This document shows positions 8,813 to 16,978 of a stretch of 64,000 nt of DNA, piece after piece; the stretch's first letter is position 1, and every line of letters starts with the position of its first letter. The notes beneath the pieces are model-generated. The model had not been told where the DNA came from and ran no database searches. It saw nothing but the letters and a program-made list of their open reading frames with translations. Origin of the DNA: Mycolicibacterium vulneris (GTDB lineage: Bacteria > Actinomycetota > Actinomycetes > Mycobacteriales > Mycobacteriaceae); assembly GCF_002104765.1 (NCBI RefSeq), contig NZ_NCXM01000032.1, positions 1 through 64,000 on the forward strand. The letters are read 5' to 3'. Position numbers and translations under genes: made by a program.

Positions 8813-11386
8813 ATGGACAGCGACCGGAGTGACTCCGCCTTCACCTGGCAGGGCCGGCGCGACTTGGTGAGCCGGATGCATGACCAGCTCGACGAGCTGG
8901 TCGCGGCGCGCGACCAGATGGAACAACTGGTGCGGGTCATCGTCGAGATCGGCTCCGATCTGGATCTGGACGTCACGCTGCATCGCGTCCTTAAAGCCGC
9001 GATGGAGCTGACCGGCGCCCGCTACGCCGCCCTCGGCATCCGCGCGGCCGACGGCACCCTCGTTTCTTTCGTGTACGCCGGGATCGACGCCGACATCGCG
9101 CGGCGGCTCGGCGACCTTCCGGTCGGCGACGGCCTGCGTGTCGACGATCTGAATTCCCATCCCGCAACCCGCGGGCTGAGCGGACAAGAGCCGCCCATGC
9201 ATGCGCTCCTCGGCATCCCGATCACCGTGCGGGCGGCCAACTTCGGCAGCCTGTACCTGGCCGACGACCGGCCCGGCAGGGCCTTCTCCGACACGCAGGA
9301 AGGCGCCGTGCGCGCCATGGCCACGGCCGCGGCCGCCGCCATCGACAACGCACGACTCTTCGAGCGCGAGCGTGAATCGGCGAAATGGACCAAGGCCAGC
9401 CGCGAGATCACCACCGCGCTGCTCTCCGGTGACCCGCAGACGGGGCCGTTGCAGCTGATCGTGAACCGGGCGCTGGAGCTGGCAGGCGCCGAGCAGGCCA
9501 TCCTGCTGGTTCCCAAGGAGGCCGAACTGCCGGTCGACCAGGTTGACACCCTGGTCGTGGCCGCGACCGCGGGCCGGTACGCCTCGGAGGTGATCGGCCG
9601 ACAGGTCCCGATGGACGGCTCGACCACCGGCGGCGTAGCCCGTCGCGGCCTGCCGCTGATCACCGATTCCTTCCAATATCCGATTGAGGGCTTCACCGAT
9701 GTCGGTGAACGGTCGGCGATCGTCATGCCGCTGATCGCGGACGACGCGGTGCTCGGGGTCATCGCCGTCGCGCGCGACCCGCACCAGCCCGCGTTCGGCA
9801 ACGACTACCTCGACCTGGTCAGCGACTTCGCCCGGCACGCGGCGATCGCCCTGGCATTGGCGGCCGGCCGCGAACACGCGCTCAACCAGGAACTCGCCCA
9901 AGCCGACACCGTCGATGAGGCGGTGAATGCCGCCGCGGAGGAATTGCGCCGGCTCTGGCGAGCGCGCCGCGTCCTGGCCGTCACCTTCCCGACACAGACG
10001 TCGTCCACCCTGGAAACCACCTTCGGTGCACCACGGGTGGTGTCCGTCGGCGAACCCGCGCAGTGGGCCGACCTGCCGTCGGCCACCCAGCAGGCGCTCC
10101 GCTCATTGCGCGACGGCGACCTGCTGGCCCCCAATGGGACGCAACCCGGGACCGCGGGCATTGCGCTGCAGCACCCCGATGGCGTGCTCGTGGTCTGGAT
10201 GGACCTGACCGCGCAGCGCCCGTTCACCCTCGAGGATCAGACCTTGCTCACCGTGCTGGCCGGCCGCCTCGGCCAGGGTTTGCAGCGGGTGCACCAGGTC
10301 GATCAACAGCGCGAGACCGCGCTGGCCCTACAGCACGCGATCTTGGGGCCCGCGGATCTGCCCAGCGGGTTCGCGGTGCGCTATCAGGCTGCGACACGGC
10401 CCCTCCAGGTCGGCGGTGACTGGTACGACATCGTCGACCTCGACGACGGGCGCATCGCGTTGATCGTCGGCGACTGCGTCGGCCATGGCCTCGCCGCCGC
10501 CACCGTGATGGGCCAGGTGCGCAGCGCCTGTCGCGCGCTCCTGTTCGAAAACCCAAGCCCTGGTGCGGCTCTCGCCGGGATGGACCGCTTCGCCGCGCGG
10601 CTGCCCGGTGCGCAGTGCACCACCGCGGTCTGCGCGGTGCTCACCCCGGAGACCGGTGAACTGGTTTACTCCAGCGCCGGTCATCCGCCGCCCATCCTGG
10701 TGCACGGTGACGGCAGCACCCAGATACTCGACGACGGTCACACCATCGCGTTGGGGATACGGGGCAACTGGATTCGACCGGAGGCCCGCGTGACCATCCC
10801 GGCGCGTTCGACGCTGCTGCTTTACACCGACGGTCTGGTCGAACGCCGCCGGGTTCCGCTGGACCACGGCATTTCCCGCGTCGCCGGTGTCGCCCAGGAT
10901 TCGCGCGCGTTGAAGTTGGAGGATCTGGCGAACCAGGTCATGTCCCGCGTCGCGCCGGACGGCGGGTACCAAGACGACGTCGTGCTGTTGCTCTACCGCC
11001 ACCCCGCCCCGTTGGAGCTGAATTTTCCCGCCGAAGTCAGCCAACTCGCGCCCACCCGTACTGCGCTGCGTAACTGGCTGACCCGGGCCCGGTTGGACCC
11101 CGACCAAACCCTGAACGTCCTCGTTGCTGCCGGGGAAGCCGTCTCCAACGCCATCGAGCACGGTCACCGTCAGAGACCGGAGGGCACGATTCGCCTGGGA
11201 GCGGTCGCGGTCGGCGACGAGGTCCAGTTGACCATCACCGACACGGGCTCGTGGAAGGCCCCGCAACCGGCTTCCCGCCCGCATCGGGGCCGCGGTATTC
11301 CGCTCATGCGGAGCCTGATGCAGGATGTCGACATCCGGCCCGACACCAACGGGACGACCGTTTACCTATCCACGAGGATCACCTGA
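8813..11386 (+). CDS. GAF-GAF-SpoIIE phosphatase-HATPase multidomain stress regulator
   Basis: 857 residues. A short coiled coil (14-40) is followed by two GAF domains (about 50-195 and 205-365). They resemble the GAF tandem of the DosS/DosT redox sensors (LTGARYAALGIRAADGTL, PPMHALLGIPITVR near 127, FGSLYLADD). A further sensor-like stretch follows. Next comes a PP2C/SpoIIE phosphatase (GGDWYDIV near 533, GDCVGHGLAAATVM near 553, SSAGHPPPI near 620). Last is an HATPase anti-sigma-type kinase domain (EAVSNAIEHG near 775, DTG, GRGIPLM). The layout parallels RsbU-RsbW fusions such as Rv1364c. It is translationally coupled to the STAS gene downstream (TGATG). Confidence 0.9.
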   Translation: MDSDRSDSAFTWQGRRDLVSRMHDQLDELVAARDQMEQLVRVIVEIGSDLDLDVTLHRVLKAAMELTGARYAALGIRAADGTLVSFVYAGIDADIARRLGDLPVGDGLRVDDLNSHPATRGLSGQEPPMHALLGIPITVRAANFGSLYLADDRPGRAFSDTQEGAVRAMATAAAAAIDNARLFERERESAKWTKASREITTALLSGDPQTGPLQLIVNRALELAGAEQAILLVPKEAELPVDQVDTLVVAATAGRYASEVIGRQVPMDGSTTGGVARRGLPLITDSFQYPIEGFTDVGERSAIVMPLIADDAVLGVIAVARDPHQPAFGNDYLDLVSDFARHAAIALALAAGREHALNQELAQADTVDEAVNAAAEELRRLWRARRVLAVTFPTQTSSTLETTFGAPRVVSVGEPAQWADLPSATQQALRSLRDGDLLAPNGTQPGTAGIALQHPDGVLVVWMDLTAQRPFTLEDQTLLTVLAGRLGQGLQRVHQVDQQRETALALQHAILGPADLPSGFAVRYQAATRPLQVGGDWYDIVDLDDGRIALIVGDCVGHGLAAATVMGQVRSACRALLFENPSPGAALAGMDRFAARLPGAQCTTAVCAVLTPETGELVYSSAGHPPPILVHGDGSTQILDDGHTIALGIRGNWIRPEARVTIPARSTLLLYTDGLVERRRVPLDHGISRVAGVAQDSRALKLEDLANQVMSRVAPDGGYQDDVVLLLYRHPAPLELNFPAEVSQLAPTRTALRNWLTRARLDPDQTLNVLVAAGEAVSNAIEHGHRQRPEGTIRLGAVAVGDEVQLTITDTGSWKAPQPASRPHRGRGIPLMRSLMQDVDIRPDTNGTTVYLSTRIT

Positions 11387-11712
11387 TGACCACCCCGCTC
11401 ACGCTCGACACCGCGCGCGGCAGCGACGGGAAGTTCGTGTTGGTCGCAGAGGGGGAAATCGACCTGAGCAATATCGATGCGTTCAATCTGGCGTTGGCCA
11501 GCGCCGCGACCGAGGCCAGCGGCGGCGACGGGGCGTTGCTCGTCGACCTCAGCGCGGTGGAGTACCTGGACAGCGCCGCCATCAACTCCCTGGCCGCCCA
11601 CGCCGATCGGATCGAGCTCGTCGCGCACCCGATCTTGATGCCCGTCCTCAGGGTCAGCGGCCTCACCGAACTGACCACCGTCGAAGCGGCACCGCCGACG
11701 GCGGGGCAGTGA
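11386..11712 (+). CDS. STAS-domain anti-anti-sigma factor
   Basis: 108 residues. The STAS pattern is clear: GEIDLSNIDAFNLAL, then LLVDLSAVEYLDSAAINSL, where the phospho-acceptor Ser of the family falls in LDSAA. Such proteins switch partners: the unphosphorylated form binds the anti-sigma kinase and frees the sigma factor. ATG 11386 shares a base with the stop of the GAF/SpoIIE/HATPase gene, so kinase, phosphatase and substrate are probably made together. No sigma factor gene is adjacent. Confidence 0.9.
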   Translation: MTTPLTLDTARGSDGKFVLVAEGEIDLSNIDAFNLALASAATEASGGDGALLVDLSAVEYLDSAAINSLAAHADRIELVAHPILMPVLRVSGLTELTTVEAAPPTAGQ

Positions 11713-11884
11713 CCCACCACAAACGTCAAGTTCGCATCGAAGTGATTCTTGCTCGCCCGTTGACCGTCTTGTCAGGATGCCGCGCTTAAGGCCCGCGCTG
11801 GGGCCGTTGCGGTCTGCCGTCGGATCGGCGCGGGCGGGTTAGCGTGAAGGCCCTGAATGTGTCGCGTCGAAGGGCTGAATTTGT

Positions 11885-12385
11885 ATGTCCGGGATCGTCT
11901 TCCGGGTCCTCGCTACCATGACGACCGCGATCCTCGTCGTGGCGTCCGGCGCGGCGCTAGGCGACCATCCGACCACAGGGGCGAGTGCAACGGCCATCGT
12001 GCTGATGGGTGGTGCCGCGACCTCGCCGCCGGGAGCGGCCGGCTCGCCGACGGGACGTTGGCCCGTGCCCCTCGACATCGCGCCTGCAAAAATCGACAAG
12101 AGCGTCTCGACGGTCACCTATGACTGCGGAAATCAATCTCCCATCAATGTCGTGAGCATCGACTCCATCGTCACGTTGAACGGCTCGTGTGGTGAGGTCG
12201 ACGTCAGCGGTTCGGCCAATACGGTGAACCTGCAGACGGTCGCGATCATCAAGGCCACCGGCTCAGGCAACCACATCACCTGGCAGCAGGGGCCGGACGG
12301 CGGCCGGCCTCAAATCAGTAACCCGGGTGGCAGCAACAGCATCGTCGGGCCCGCCGGCATACAGGCGCCGTCCGCTAGAAGTTGA
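11885..12385 (+). CDS. Exported DUF3060-like protein
   Basis: 166 residues. The N-terminus (1-26, TMTTAILVVASGAALG) looks like a signal peptide. The second half shows the repeating short beta pattern of DUF3060 (SIVTLNGSCGEVDVSGSAN, TVAIIKATGSGNHITW, ISNPGGSNSI), likely a small beta-solenoid. Two cysteines (YDCGN and GSCG) may pair. DUF3060 proteins are common in mycobacteria and have no known function. It stands alone, 172 bases after the STAS gene. Confidence 0.7.
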   Translation: MSGIVFRVLATMTTAILVVASGAALGDHPTTGASATAIVLMGGAATSPPGAAGSPTGRWPVPLDIAPAKIDKSVSTVTYDCGNQSPINVVSIDSIVTLNGSCGEVDVSGSANTVNLQTVAIIKATGSGNHITWQQGPDGGRPQISNPGGSNSIVGPAGIQAPSARS

Positions 12386-12465
12386 CAATGAACGAATGCT
12401 TCTGCGGCACAGCATAATTTCGGCGGGCCTTGGCCGGGGTCCGCGCCGCATGCCACGATGGCGTT

Positions 12466-12897
12466 ATGGCTGACGACGCGCTGAGCTCGGAGCGGGAATT
12501 CAACGAGCAGAACATCGAAGAGTTTCGCAGCAATGGCGGCAAGGTGGGCGGGCAATTCGAGGGTTTCCCACTGCTGCTTTTGACGTCGACCGGTGCGCGA
12601 AGCGGCGCCCAGCGGGTCAACCCGGTCGCGTACTTCGACATCGACGACAAACTTTATGTCGTCGGCTCCGCGGCGGGCCGGGAGAACAATCCCGCATGGG
12701 TGCACAACATTCGCGCCAACCCCCGCGTGTCGATCGAGATCGGCTCGGAGCCTGCCAAGCCCGCGACCGCGCGCGAATTACCGCGCGATGAAAGGGATTT
12801 GATCTATCCGGTGGTGGTCGAGCGTGCCCCCGGGTTCGGCGAATACCAGCAGCGCACCGATCGGCTCATCCCGGTCTTCGAATTGGTGACCGACTGA
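12466..12897 (+). CDS. Ddn-like F420-dependent nitroreductase-family protein
   Basis: 143 residues. The deazaflavin-dependent nitroreductase pattern is present: GGKVGGQFEGFPLLLLTSTG, RSGAQRVNPVAYF, YVVGSAAGRENNPAWVHNI and ANPRVSIEIG. These split-barrel proteins bind F420H2 and reduce quinones or nitro compounds; in M. tuberculosis Ddn activates pretomanid. ATG 12466 is preferred over the upstream in-frame ATG 12430 because family members begin a few residues before the ERE-FNEQNIEEFRSNGG helix. It is a single-gene unit. Confidence 0.88.
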   Translation: MADDALSSEREFNEQNIEEFRSNGGKVGGQFEGFPLLLLTSTGARSGAQRVNPVAYFDIDDKLYVVGSAAGRENNPAWVHNIRANPRVSIEIGSEPAKPATARELPRDERDLIYPVVVERAPGFGEYQQRTDRLIPVFELVTD

Positions 12898-13040
12898 AGA
12901 CACGGCCTGCCAACGTCATTCAAGCTCGCGAATTTCAGCGCGTTAGCGGGTCGATTGCCGCACAATGATGGGCGCGGGTCTGGTTGGACGCGACCGGTCA
13001 TTATCACCCGCCTTGCCCGAACGACAAAGTGAGGTCGGCT

Positions 13041-13322
13041 ATGAGACATTGCGTGCGGCGCTGCGTGCTCGGCGCGGTCGCTTTCGTGTTGGCCGGGTTG
13101 CCGGTGACGGTGACCGCCACGCCGGCGATCGGCCGCGCCGACGGTGAATGCGCTCCCGGTTGGGGCTGGAGCGTCGACCTGAATCAATGCGTGTTCTTGC
13201 TCCCGGCCGCCAATGGACCCGGCGGCCCTGGGGGACCGGGTGGGCCCGGGGGACCCGGTGGACCCGGTGGACCTGGGGGGCCGGGCGGGCCTGGTGGACC
13301 CGGGCGTCCAGGACCACGCTGA
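13041..13322 (+). CDS. Small exported protein with collagen-like GGP repeats
   Basis: 93 residues. A signal peptide (about 1-33, cleaved near IGRA-DGE) is followed by a short conserved-looking segment, CAPGWGWSVDLNQCVF, with two cysteines. It ends in about eight GGP triplets and RPGPR. Gly-Pro-Gly repeats resemble collagen-like or elastin-like tails that extend from the cell surface. ATG 13041 is chosen because the signal peptide begins there. A second, larger Gly-Pro protein lies 1.8 kb downstream on the other strand. The function is unknown. Confidence 0.7.
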   Translation: MRHCVRRCVLGAVAFVLAGLPVTVTATPAIGRADGECAPGWGWSVDLNQCVFLLPAANGPGGPGGPGGPGGPGGPGGPGGPGGPGGPGRPGPR

Positions 13323-13459
13323 AGAATTCTCGTCTAGCTGCGGCACCGGCGACGCTCGGGCTGGCGAACTGGCTGGCAGGCGGGGCGTAGGAACTTCACC
13401 CGCCCGCCAATCGTTATACCGGCTAAGTAACCTGTGATTCCGAGGGGGACAACAGCCGC

Positions 13460-14392
13460 ATGCCACGCACAGACAACGACACCTGGGATTTGGCCACCAG
13501 TGTGGGCGCGACCGCGACGATGGTCGCAGCCGCGCGAGCCATCGCGACCAACGCCGACAACCCGCTGATCGACGACCGCTTCGCCGAGCCGCTGGTTCGT
13601 GCCGTCGGGGTCGACTTCTTCACTCGCTGGGTCTCCGGCGACCTGGTGACCGCCGACGTCGACGACCACGAATCGGGCTGGAAGCTCGAACACATGCCCG
13701 CCGCGATGGCCGCCCGGACCCGATTCTTTGACTCATTTTTCCAAGCCGCGACGCAGGCCGGCATCCGGCAGGCCGTGATTTTGGCGTCGGGCCTGGACGC
13801 GCGCGCCTACCGGTTGGCGTGGCCGGCCGACATGACTGTGTTCGAGATCGACCAGCCGCAGGTGATCGAATTCAAGGCCGCCACGCTGGCCCAGCTGGAC
13901 GCCGCCCCGCAGGCCGAGCTGCGCACGGTCGCGGTCGACCTGCGCAATGACTGGCCAAAGGCATTGGTACAAGCTGGCTTTGACAAGAGCCAGCCGACCG
14001 CATGGATCGCGGAGGGACTCTTCGGGTACCTGCCGCCGGAGGCGCAAGATCGCCTGCTGGACAACATCACCGCACTCAGCGCTGACGGCAGCCGGCTGGC
14101 GTGCGAAGCTATTCCGGACATGTCGGAGGTAGACACCGAGAAAGCCCAGGAGATGATACAACGGGCCACCGCGAAATGGCGTGAGCATGGCTTCGACCTG
14201 GAGTTCGGCGAGCTCGGCTACCAGGGCGAGCGCAATGACGTCGCCGCCTATCTGGACAACCTGGGGTGGCAGTCGGACGGCATCCGGATGACCGAGCTGT
14301 TGGCCGAGTCCGGTCTCGGTGCGATCCCGCAGACCAACGACTCGGTGTCGATGGCCGACACCATCTACTACAGCTCGGTGCTGAGCAAATGA
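13460..14392 (+). CDS. SAM-dependent methyltransferase (mycobacterial UPF0677/LCMT-like family)
   Basis: 310 residues, the usual length. The hallmark N-terminus reads DTWDLATSVGATATMVAAAR, then DDRFAEPLVRAVGVDFF. The SAM site is VILASGLDARAYRL, with the acidic strand end FEIDQPQVIEFK. WIAEGLFGYLPPEAQDRLL is also typical. Mycobacteria carry many paralogs that methylate unidentified carboxylates or metabolites. A strong GAGGGGG lies upstream of ATG 13460. Its stop overlaps the next methyltransferase start in ATGA. Confidence 0.92.
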   Translation: MPRTDNDTWDLATSVGATATMVAAARAIATNADNPLIDDRFAEPLVRAVGVDFFTRWVSGDLVTADVDDHESGWKLEHMPAAMAARTRFFDSFFQAATQAGIRQAVILASGLDARAYRLAWPADMTVFEIDQPQVIEFKAATLAQLDAAPQAELRTVAVDLRNDWPKALVQAGFDKSQPTAWIAEGLFGYLPPEAQDRLLDNITALSADGSRLACEAIPDMSEVDTEKAQEMIQRATAKWREHGFDLEFGELGYQGERNDVAAYLDNLGWQSDGIRMTELLAESGLGAIPQTNDSVSMADTIYYSSVLSK

Positions 14393-15024
14393 CGGCACCG
14401 CAGCGGCGAGGGCTCAACGAAGCTGTCACGCGAATGTGGAGCTTCCTCGCGCCGGTATACGATCTGCCCTTCCTACAACAGTGGGTGTACCGGCCTCCGC
14501 ACAACGAGGTGATAGCCCAGCTGCGCAACCACGGCGCGCGCAAGATCGCTGATGTCGCCTGCGGCACCGGCATCTTGAGTGATCGCATTCAGCGTGAACT
14601 GCAGCCTGACGAGATCTATGGGGTCGACATGTCCGACGGCATGCTCGGTCAGGCTCGTGCCAGGTCGGATCGGGTGCAGTGGATGCGCGGCCCGGCCGAG
14701 CAGCTTCCGTTTGACGACGGCGCCCTCGATGCCGTCGTGACGACCTCGGCCTTCCACTTCTTCGACCAGCCGGCGGCATTGCGTGAATTCCATCGGGTGC
14801 TGGCGCCCGGCGGCCTGGTGGCCGTCTCCGCGCTCAGTACGCGCCAACCGCGGCTGCAGTCCTCCGCGGACTCCCGGTGGAAGCCGCAACACAACGCGTC
14901 CGCGCCCGAGATGCGGACGTTGTTCGAAAACGCCGGGTTCGTGATCACCGATCAGCACCGGATCCCGCGACCGGTGTGGACGGCGCTCGTGCCCGACCTG
15001 TTGACAGTCGGCACGAAAAGCTGA
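14389..15024 (+). CDS. Class I SAM-dependent methyltransferase (Methyltransf_11 type)
   Basis: 211 residues. It has motif I VADVACGTGILSDRI, an acidic YGVDMSDGML, and post-motif VTTSAFHFFDQPAALREFHRV followed by LAPGGLVAVSAL. The N-terminus with YDLPFLQQWVYRPPH resembles ubiquinone/menaquinone-type or phospholipid methyltransferases, but the substrate cannot be fixed. ATG 14389 overlaps the stop of the preceding methyltransferase by four bases, so the pair is one operon. A strong intrinsic terminator follows. Confidence 0.88.
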   Translation: MTAPQRRGLNEAVTRMWSFLAPVYDLPFLQQWVYRPPHNEVIAQLRNHGARKIADVACGTGILSDRIQRELQPDEIYGVDMSDGMLGQARARSDRVQWMRGPAEQLPFDDGALDAVVTTSAFHFFDQPAALREFHRVLAPGGLVAVSALSTRQPRLQSSADSRWKPQHNASAPEMRTLFENAGFVITDQHRIPRPVWTALVPDLLTVGTKS

Positions 15025-15075
15025 GTGCAGCGTCGGGGGCGAATACCGCTCGGCGCCAAATGCATACAACCGACA

Positions 15076-15107
15076 ACGCCCGCTTCGCCAATCGGCGAAG
15101 CGGGCGT
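15076..15107. terminator. Bidirectional intrinsic terminator
   Basis: A perfect 14-bp inverted repeat (15076-15089 with 15094-15107) has a four-base loop and is followed by TCTT. It lies between the convergent ends of the methyltransferase operon (stop 15024) and the Gly-Pro protein (stop 15123). It should work in both directions. Confidence 0.8.
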
Positions 15108-15122
15108 CTTGTCAGCTATCGA

Positions 15123-15824
15123 TCACAGCGGGATCCACACTCCGAAGAGCCAGAAGCCCCACTGGTTGAAACCGGGATCCCAGATTGGGGTTTCCTGGTA
15201 GCCCCAGTAGTTGATCGGGCCGTAGTCCCAGCGCCCACCGGGCGGGGGAAGCGGTCGATCCCATGCCGGCCGCGGCGGCTCGCCCGCGCCCCAAGGTCCG
15301 GGTCCGTCACCCCACGGAGCGCCATGGAAGTAGCCGCGCTGGGCGTCTCCATGCCACGGGCCACCGGGGTGAGGATCCGGTCCACCGAATCCGCCGGGAG
15401 CACCGGGGTGATTGCCGGGGCCACCGGGGTGGTCGCCGGGTCCGCCCGGGCCACCGGGGTGGTCACCGGGTCCGCCGGGGCCACCGGGGTGATCGCCGGG
15501 TCCGCCGGGGCCACCGGGGTGATCGCCGGGTCCACCGGGGCCACCAGGGCCACCGGGACCGCCGGGGCCACCAGGACCACCGGGGCCACCGGGGTGATCA
15601 CCGGGTCCGCCGGGGCCGCCCGGACCGCCGGGACCGCCGGGACCGCCCGGATCATTGGGACCGGTGGGCGCGTGGCCACCGCCAGGCGCCGCCGGCCCGC
15701 CATGATTACCCGGAGGCTGTGGCGCTCCCGGAGCAGCGTTGGCAAACCCGGCGCCCATTCCCAAGGCCGCAGCGCTGAGCGCTCCGGCGATGGTCACCCC
15801 TCCGACAAGTTGCTTCAACTTCAT
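15123..15824 (-). CDS. Exported Gly-Pro-rich collagen-like protein
   Basis: 233 residues. A clear signal peptide (1-30, ending ANA) is followed by about 130 residues of Gly-Pro triplets interrupted by DHP. The repeat is a decapeptide, PGGPGGPGDH, with a 30-base unit visible in the DNA. A non-repetitive aromatic C-terminal domain with many Trp and Tyr follows (WDYGPINYWGYQETP, FNQWGFWLFGVWIPL). The repeat may form an extended stalk that displays the aromatic domain. Start ATG 15824 fits the signal peptide. The function is unknown. Confidence 0.75.
   Translation of the reverse strand: MKLKQLVGGVTIAGALSAAALGMGAGFANAAPGAPQPPGNHGGPAAPGGGHAPTGPNDPGGPGGPGGPGGPGGPGDHPGGPGGPGGPGGPGGPGGPGGPGDHPGGPGGPGDHPGGPGGPGDHPGGPGGPGDHPGGPGNHPGAPGGFGGPDPHPGGPWHGDAQRGYFHGAPWGDGPGPWGAGEPPRPAWDRPLPPPGGRWDYGPINYWGYQETPIWDPGFNQWGFWLFGVWIPL
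15389..15655 (-). repeat. Coding 30-bp tandem repeats of the Gly-Pro stalk
   Basis: Imperfect copies of a 30-base unit encode PGGPGGPGDH, with shorter 9-base GGP units between them. The unit number is likely to vary between strains by slippage. It is part of the surrounding gene, not an independent element. Confidence 0.7.
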
Positions 15825-16112
15825 GATGCTTCACCTATCCACTAGGGATTTTGCAAGGAAGTTCCTTGGAACACCCCCCGTTACACCCCTGACGCTAAAT
15901 AGCCTTCCTATGGACTAGCTGTGACTCGCCCATGCAGAACTTTTGGCTGGCGCCGCGCCCAACGGTGGTCTGCCACACATCTGCGCCGGGGCGCAGCGGC
16001 TACCGCGCCCCGGGCACCAGGCGTTTTTGCCGCGGATCGAGGCGTTTTCCAGCCGGCGCGCGGGCCGGTTTGGGAAGGCTATGTTGGCTAGTCGGCCAAG
16101 GTTTTCCTCTAT

Positions 16113-16841
16113 ATGGTTGCGCCCGTGTCGAGGGCGTCACATCATCCCCACGAACCCCACGTCGGTTCGGTGTCGTCGAAGCTGAATTGGCTGCGCGCAG
16201 GCGTCCTGGGCGCCAATGACGGAATCGTCTCCACCGCGGGCATCGTCGTGGGGGTCGCCGCGGCCACTGCCGAACGCGCGCCCATCTTGACCGCCGGCAG
16301 CGCCGGACTTGTCGCGGGAGCGGTGTCGATGGCGCTGGGCGAATACGTCTCGGTGAGCACCCAGCGCGACACCGAGAAGGCTCTGTTGAGGCAGGAGCGC
16401 CGCGAATTGCGCGAAGATCCCGTCGCCGAATTGGATGAGCTCGCCGCGTTGTACGAGGCGAAGGGTCTGACGCCGGCGACCGCACGCACCGTGGCCGAGG
16501 AACTCACCGACCACAATCCGCTGCTCGCACACGCCGAGGTCGAATTGGGAATCAACCCCGAGGAGCTGACGAACCCCTGGCAGGCGGCATCCTCGTCGGC
16601 GCTCTCGTTTGCGATTGGTGCCCTGTTGCCGCTGGTCGCGATTCTGGTTCCGCCCACCACGTGGCGGGTCCCGGTTACCGTCGCCGCGGTGCTGATCGCG
16701 TTGGTGATCACCGGTGCGGTCTCGGCCGGTTTGGGCGGGGCGCCGAAGGGCCGCGCGATGCTGCGCAACGCCATTGGCGGCAGTCTTGCGTTGGCGGTCA
16801 CGTACGTGATCGGTCATCTGGTGGGCGCCGCACTAGGCTGA
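16113..16841 (+). CDS. VIT1/CCC1-family Fe2+/Mn2+ transporter
   Basis: 242 residues with about five membrane segments. The signature is LRAGVLGANDGIVSTAGIVVGVAAA in the first helix. It is followed by AGAVSMALGEYVSVSTQRDTEKALL and the cytosolic metal-binding helical loop rich in Glu (RQERRELREDPVAELDELAALY). The last helices read IGALLPLVAILV and LRNAIGGSLALAVTYVIG. VIT1/CCC1 proteins move Fe2+ or Mn2+ out of the cytosol. ATG 16113 is used; GTG 16125 is possible. It is a single gene. Confidence 0.9.
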   Translation: MVAPVSRASHHPHEPHVGSVSSKLNWLRAGVLGANDGIVSTAGIVVGVAAATAERAPILTAGSAGLVAGAVSMALGEYVSVSTQRDTEKALLRQERRELREDPVAELDELAALYEAKGLTPATARTVAEELTDHNPLLAHAEVELGINPEELTNPWQAASSSALSFAIGALLPLVAILVPPTTWRVPVTVAAVLIALVITGAVSAGLGGAPKGRAMLRNAIGGSLALAVTYVIGHLVGAALG

Positions 16842-16847
16842 CCGCCG

Positions 16848-16871
16848 GAGCTTCGGAGCTTCGGAGCTTCG
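16848..16871. repeat. Three tandem copies of an 8-bp unit (GAGCTTCG)
   Basis: Three exact head-to-tail copies lie seven bases after the stop of the VIT-type gene. Each GAGCTTCG also contains the near-palindromic AGCT. The function is unknown and it may be simple slippage. Confidence 0.6.
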
Positions 16872-16978
16872 GAACATCGCGGTGCGGTGCGCGTCGAGTG
16901 ACTGGAAGTGCAACTGTAACATCGACAGTTGCGGTCCTCAGCAGAGCCCGCGAATCCCATCACGCGGAGGGTCATGCA

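Noticed and set aside
9150..9230. Definite heme-binding GAF domain
   Set aside because: The PPMH segment resembles DosS/DosT, but I cannot align the proximal His with certainty from memory. It is kept as a testable finding only.
10328..11284. Open frame antisense to the SpoIIE/HATPase region
   Set aside because: The sense frame has phosphatase and kinase motifs. The antisense frame is Arg/Val/Gln-rich noise.
15389..15655. Regularly spaced repeats resembling a CRISPR array
   Set aside because: They are in-frame 30-base repeats encoding PGGPGGPGDH inside a gene with a signal peptide. There are no unique spacers and no cas genes.
13041..15824. PE-PGRS or PPE proteins because of glycine richness
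   Set aside because: The repeats are Gly-Pro triplets, not GGA/GGN, and no PE or PPE N-terminal domain is present.
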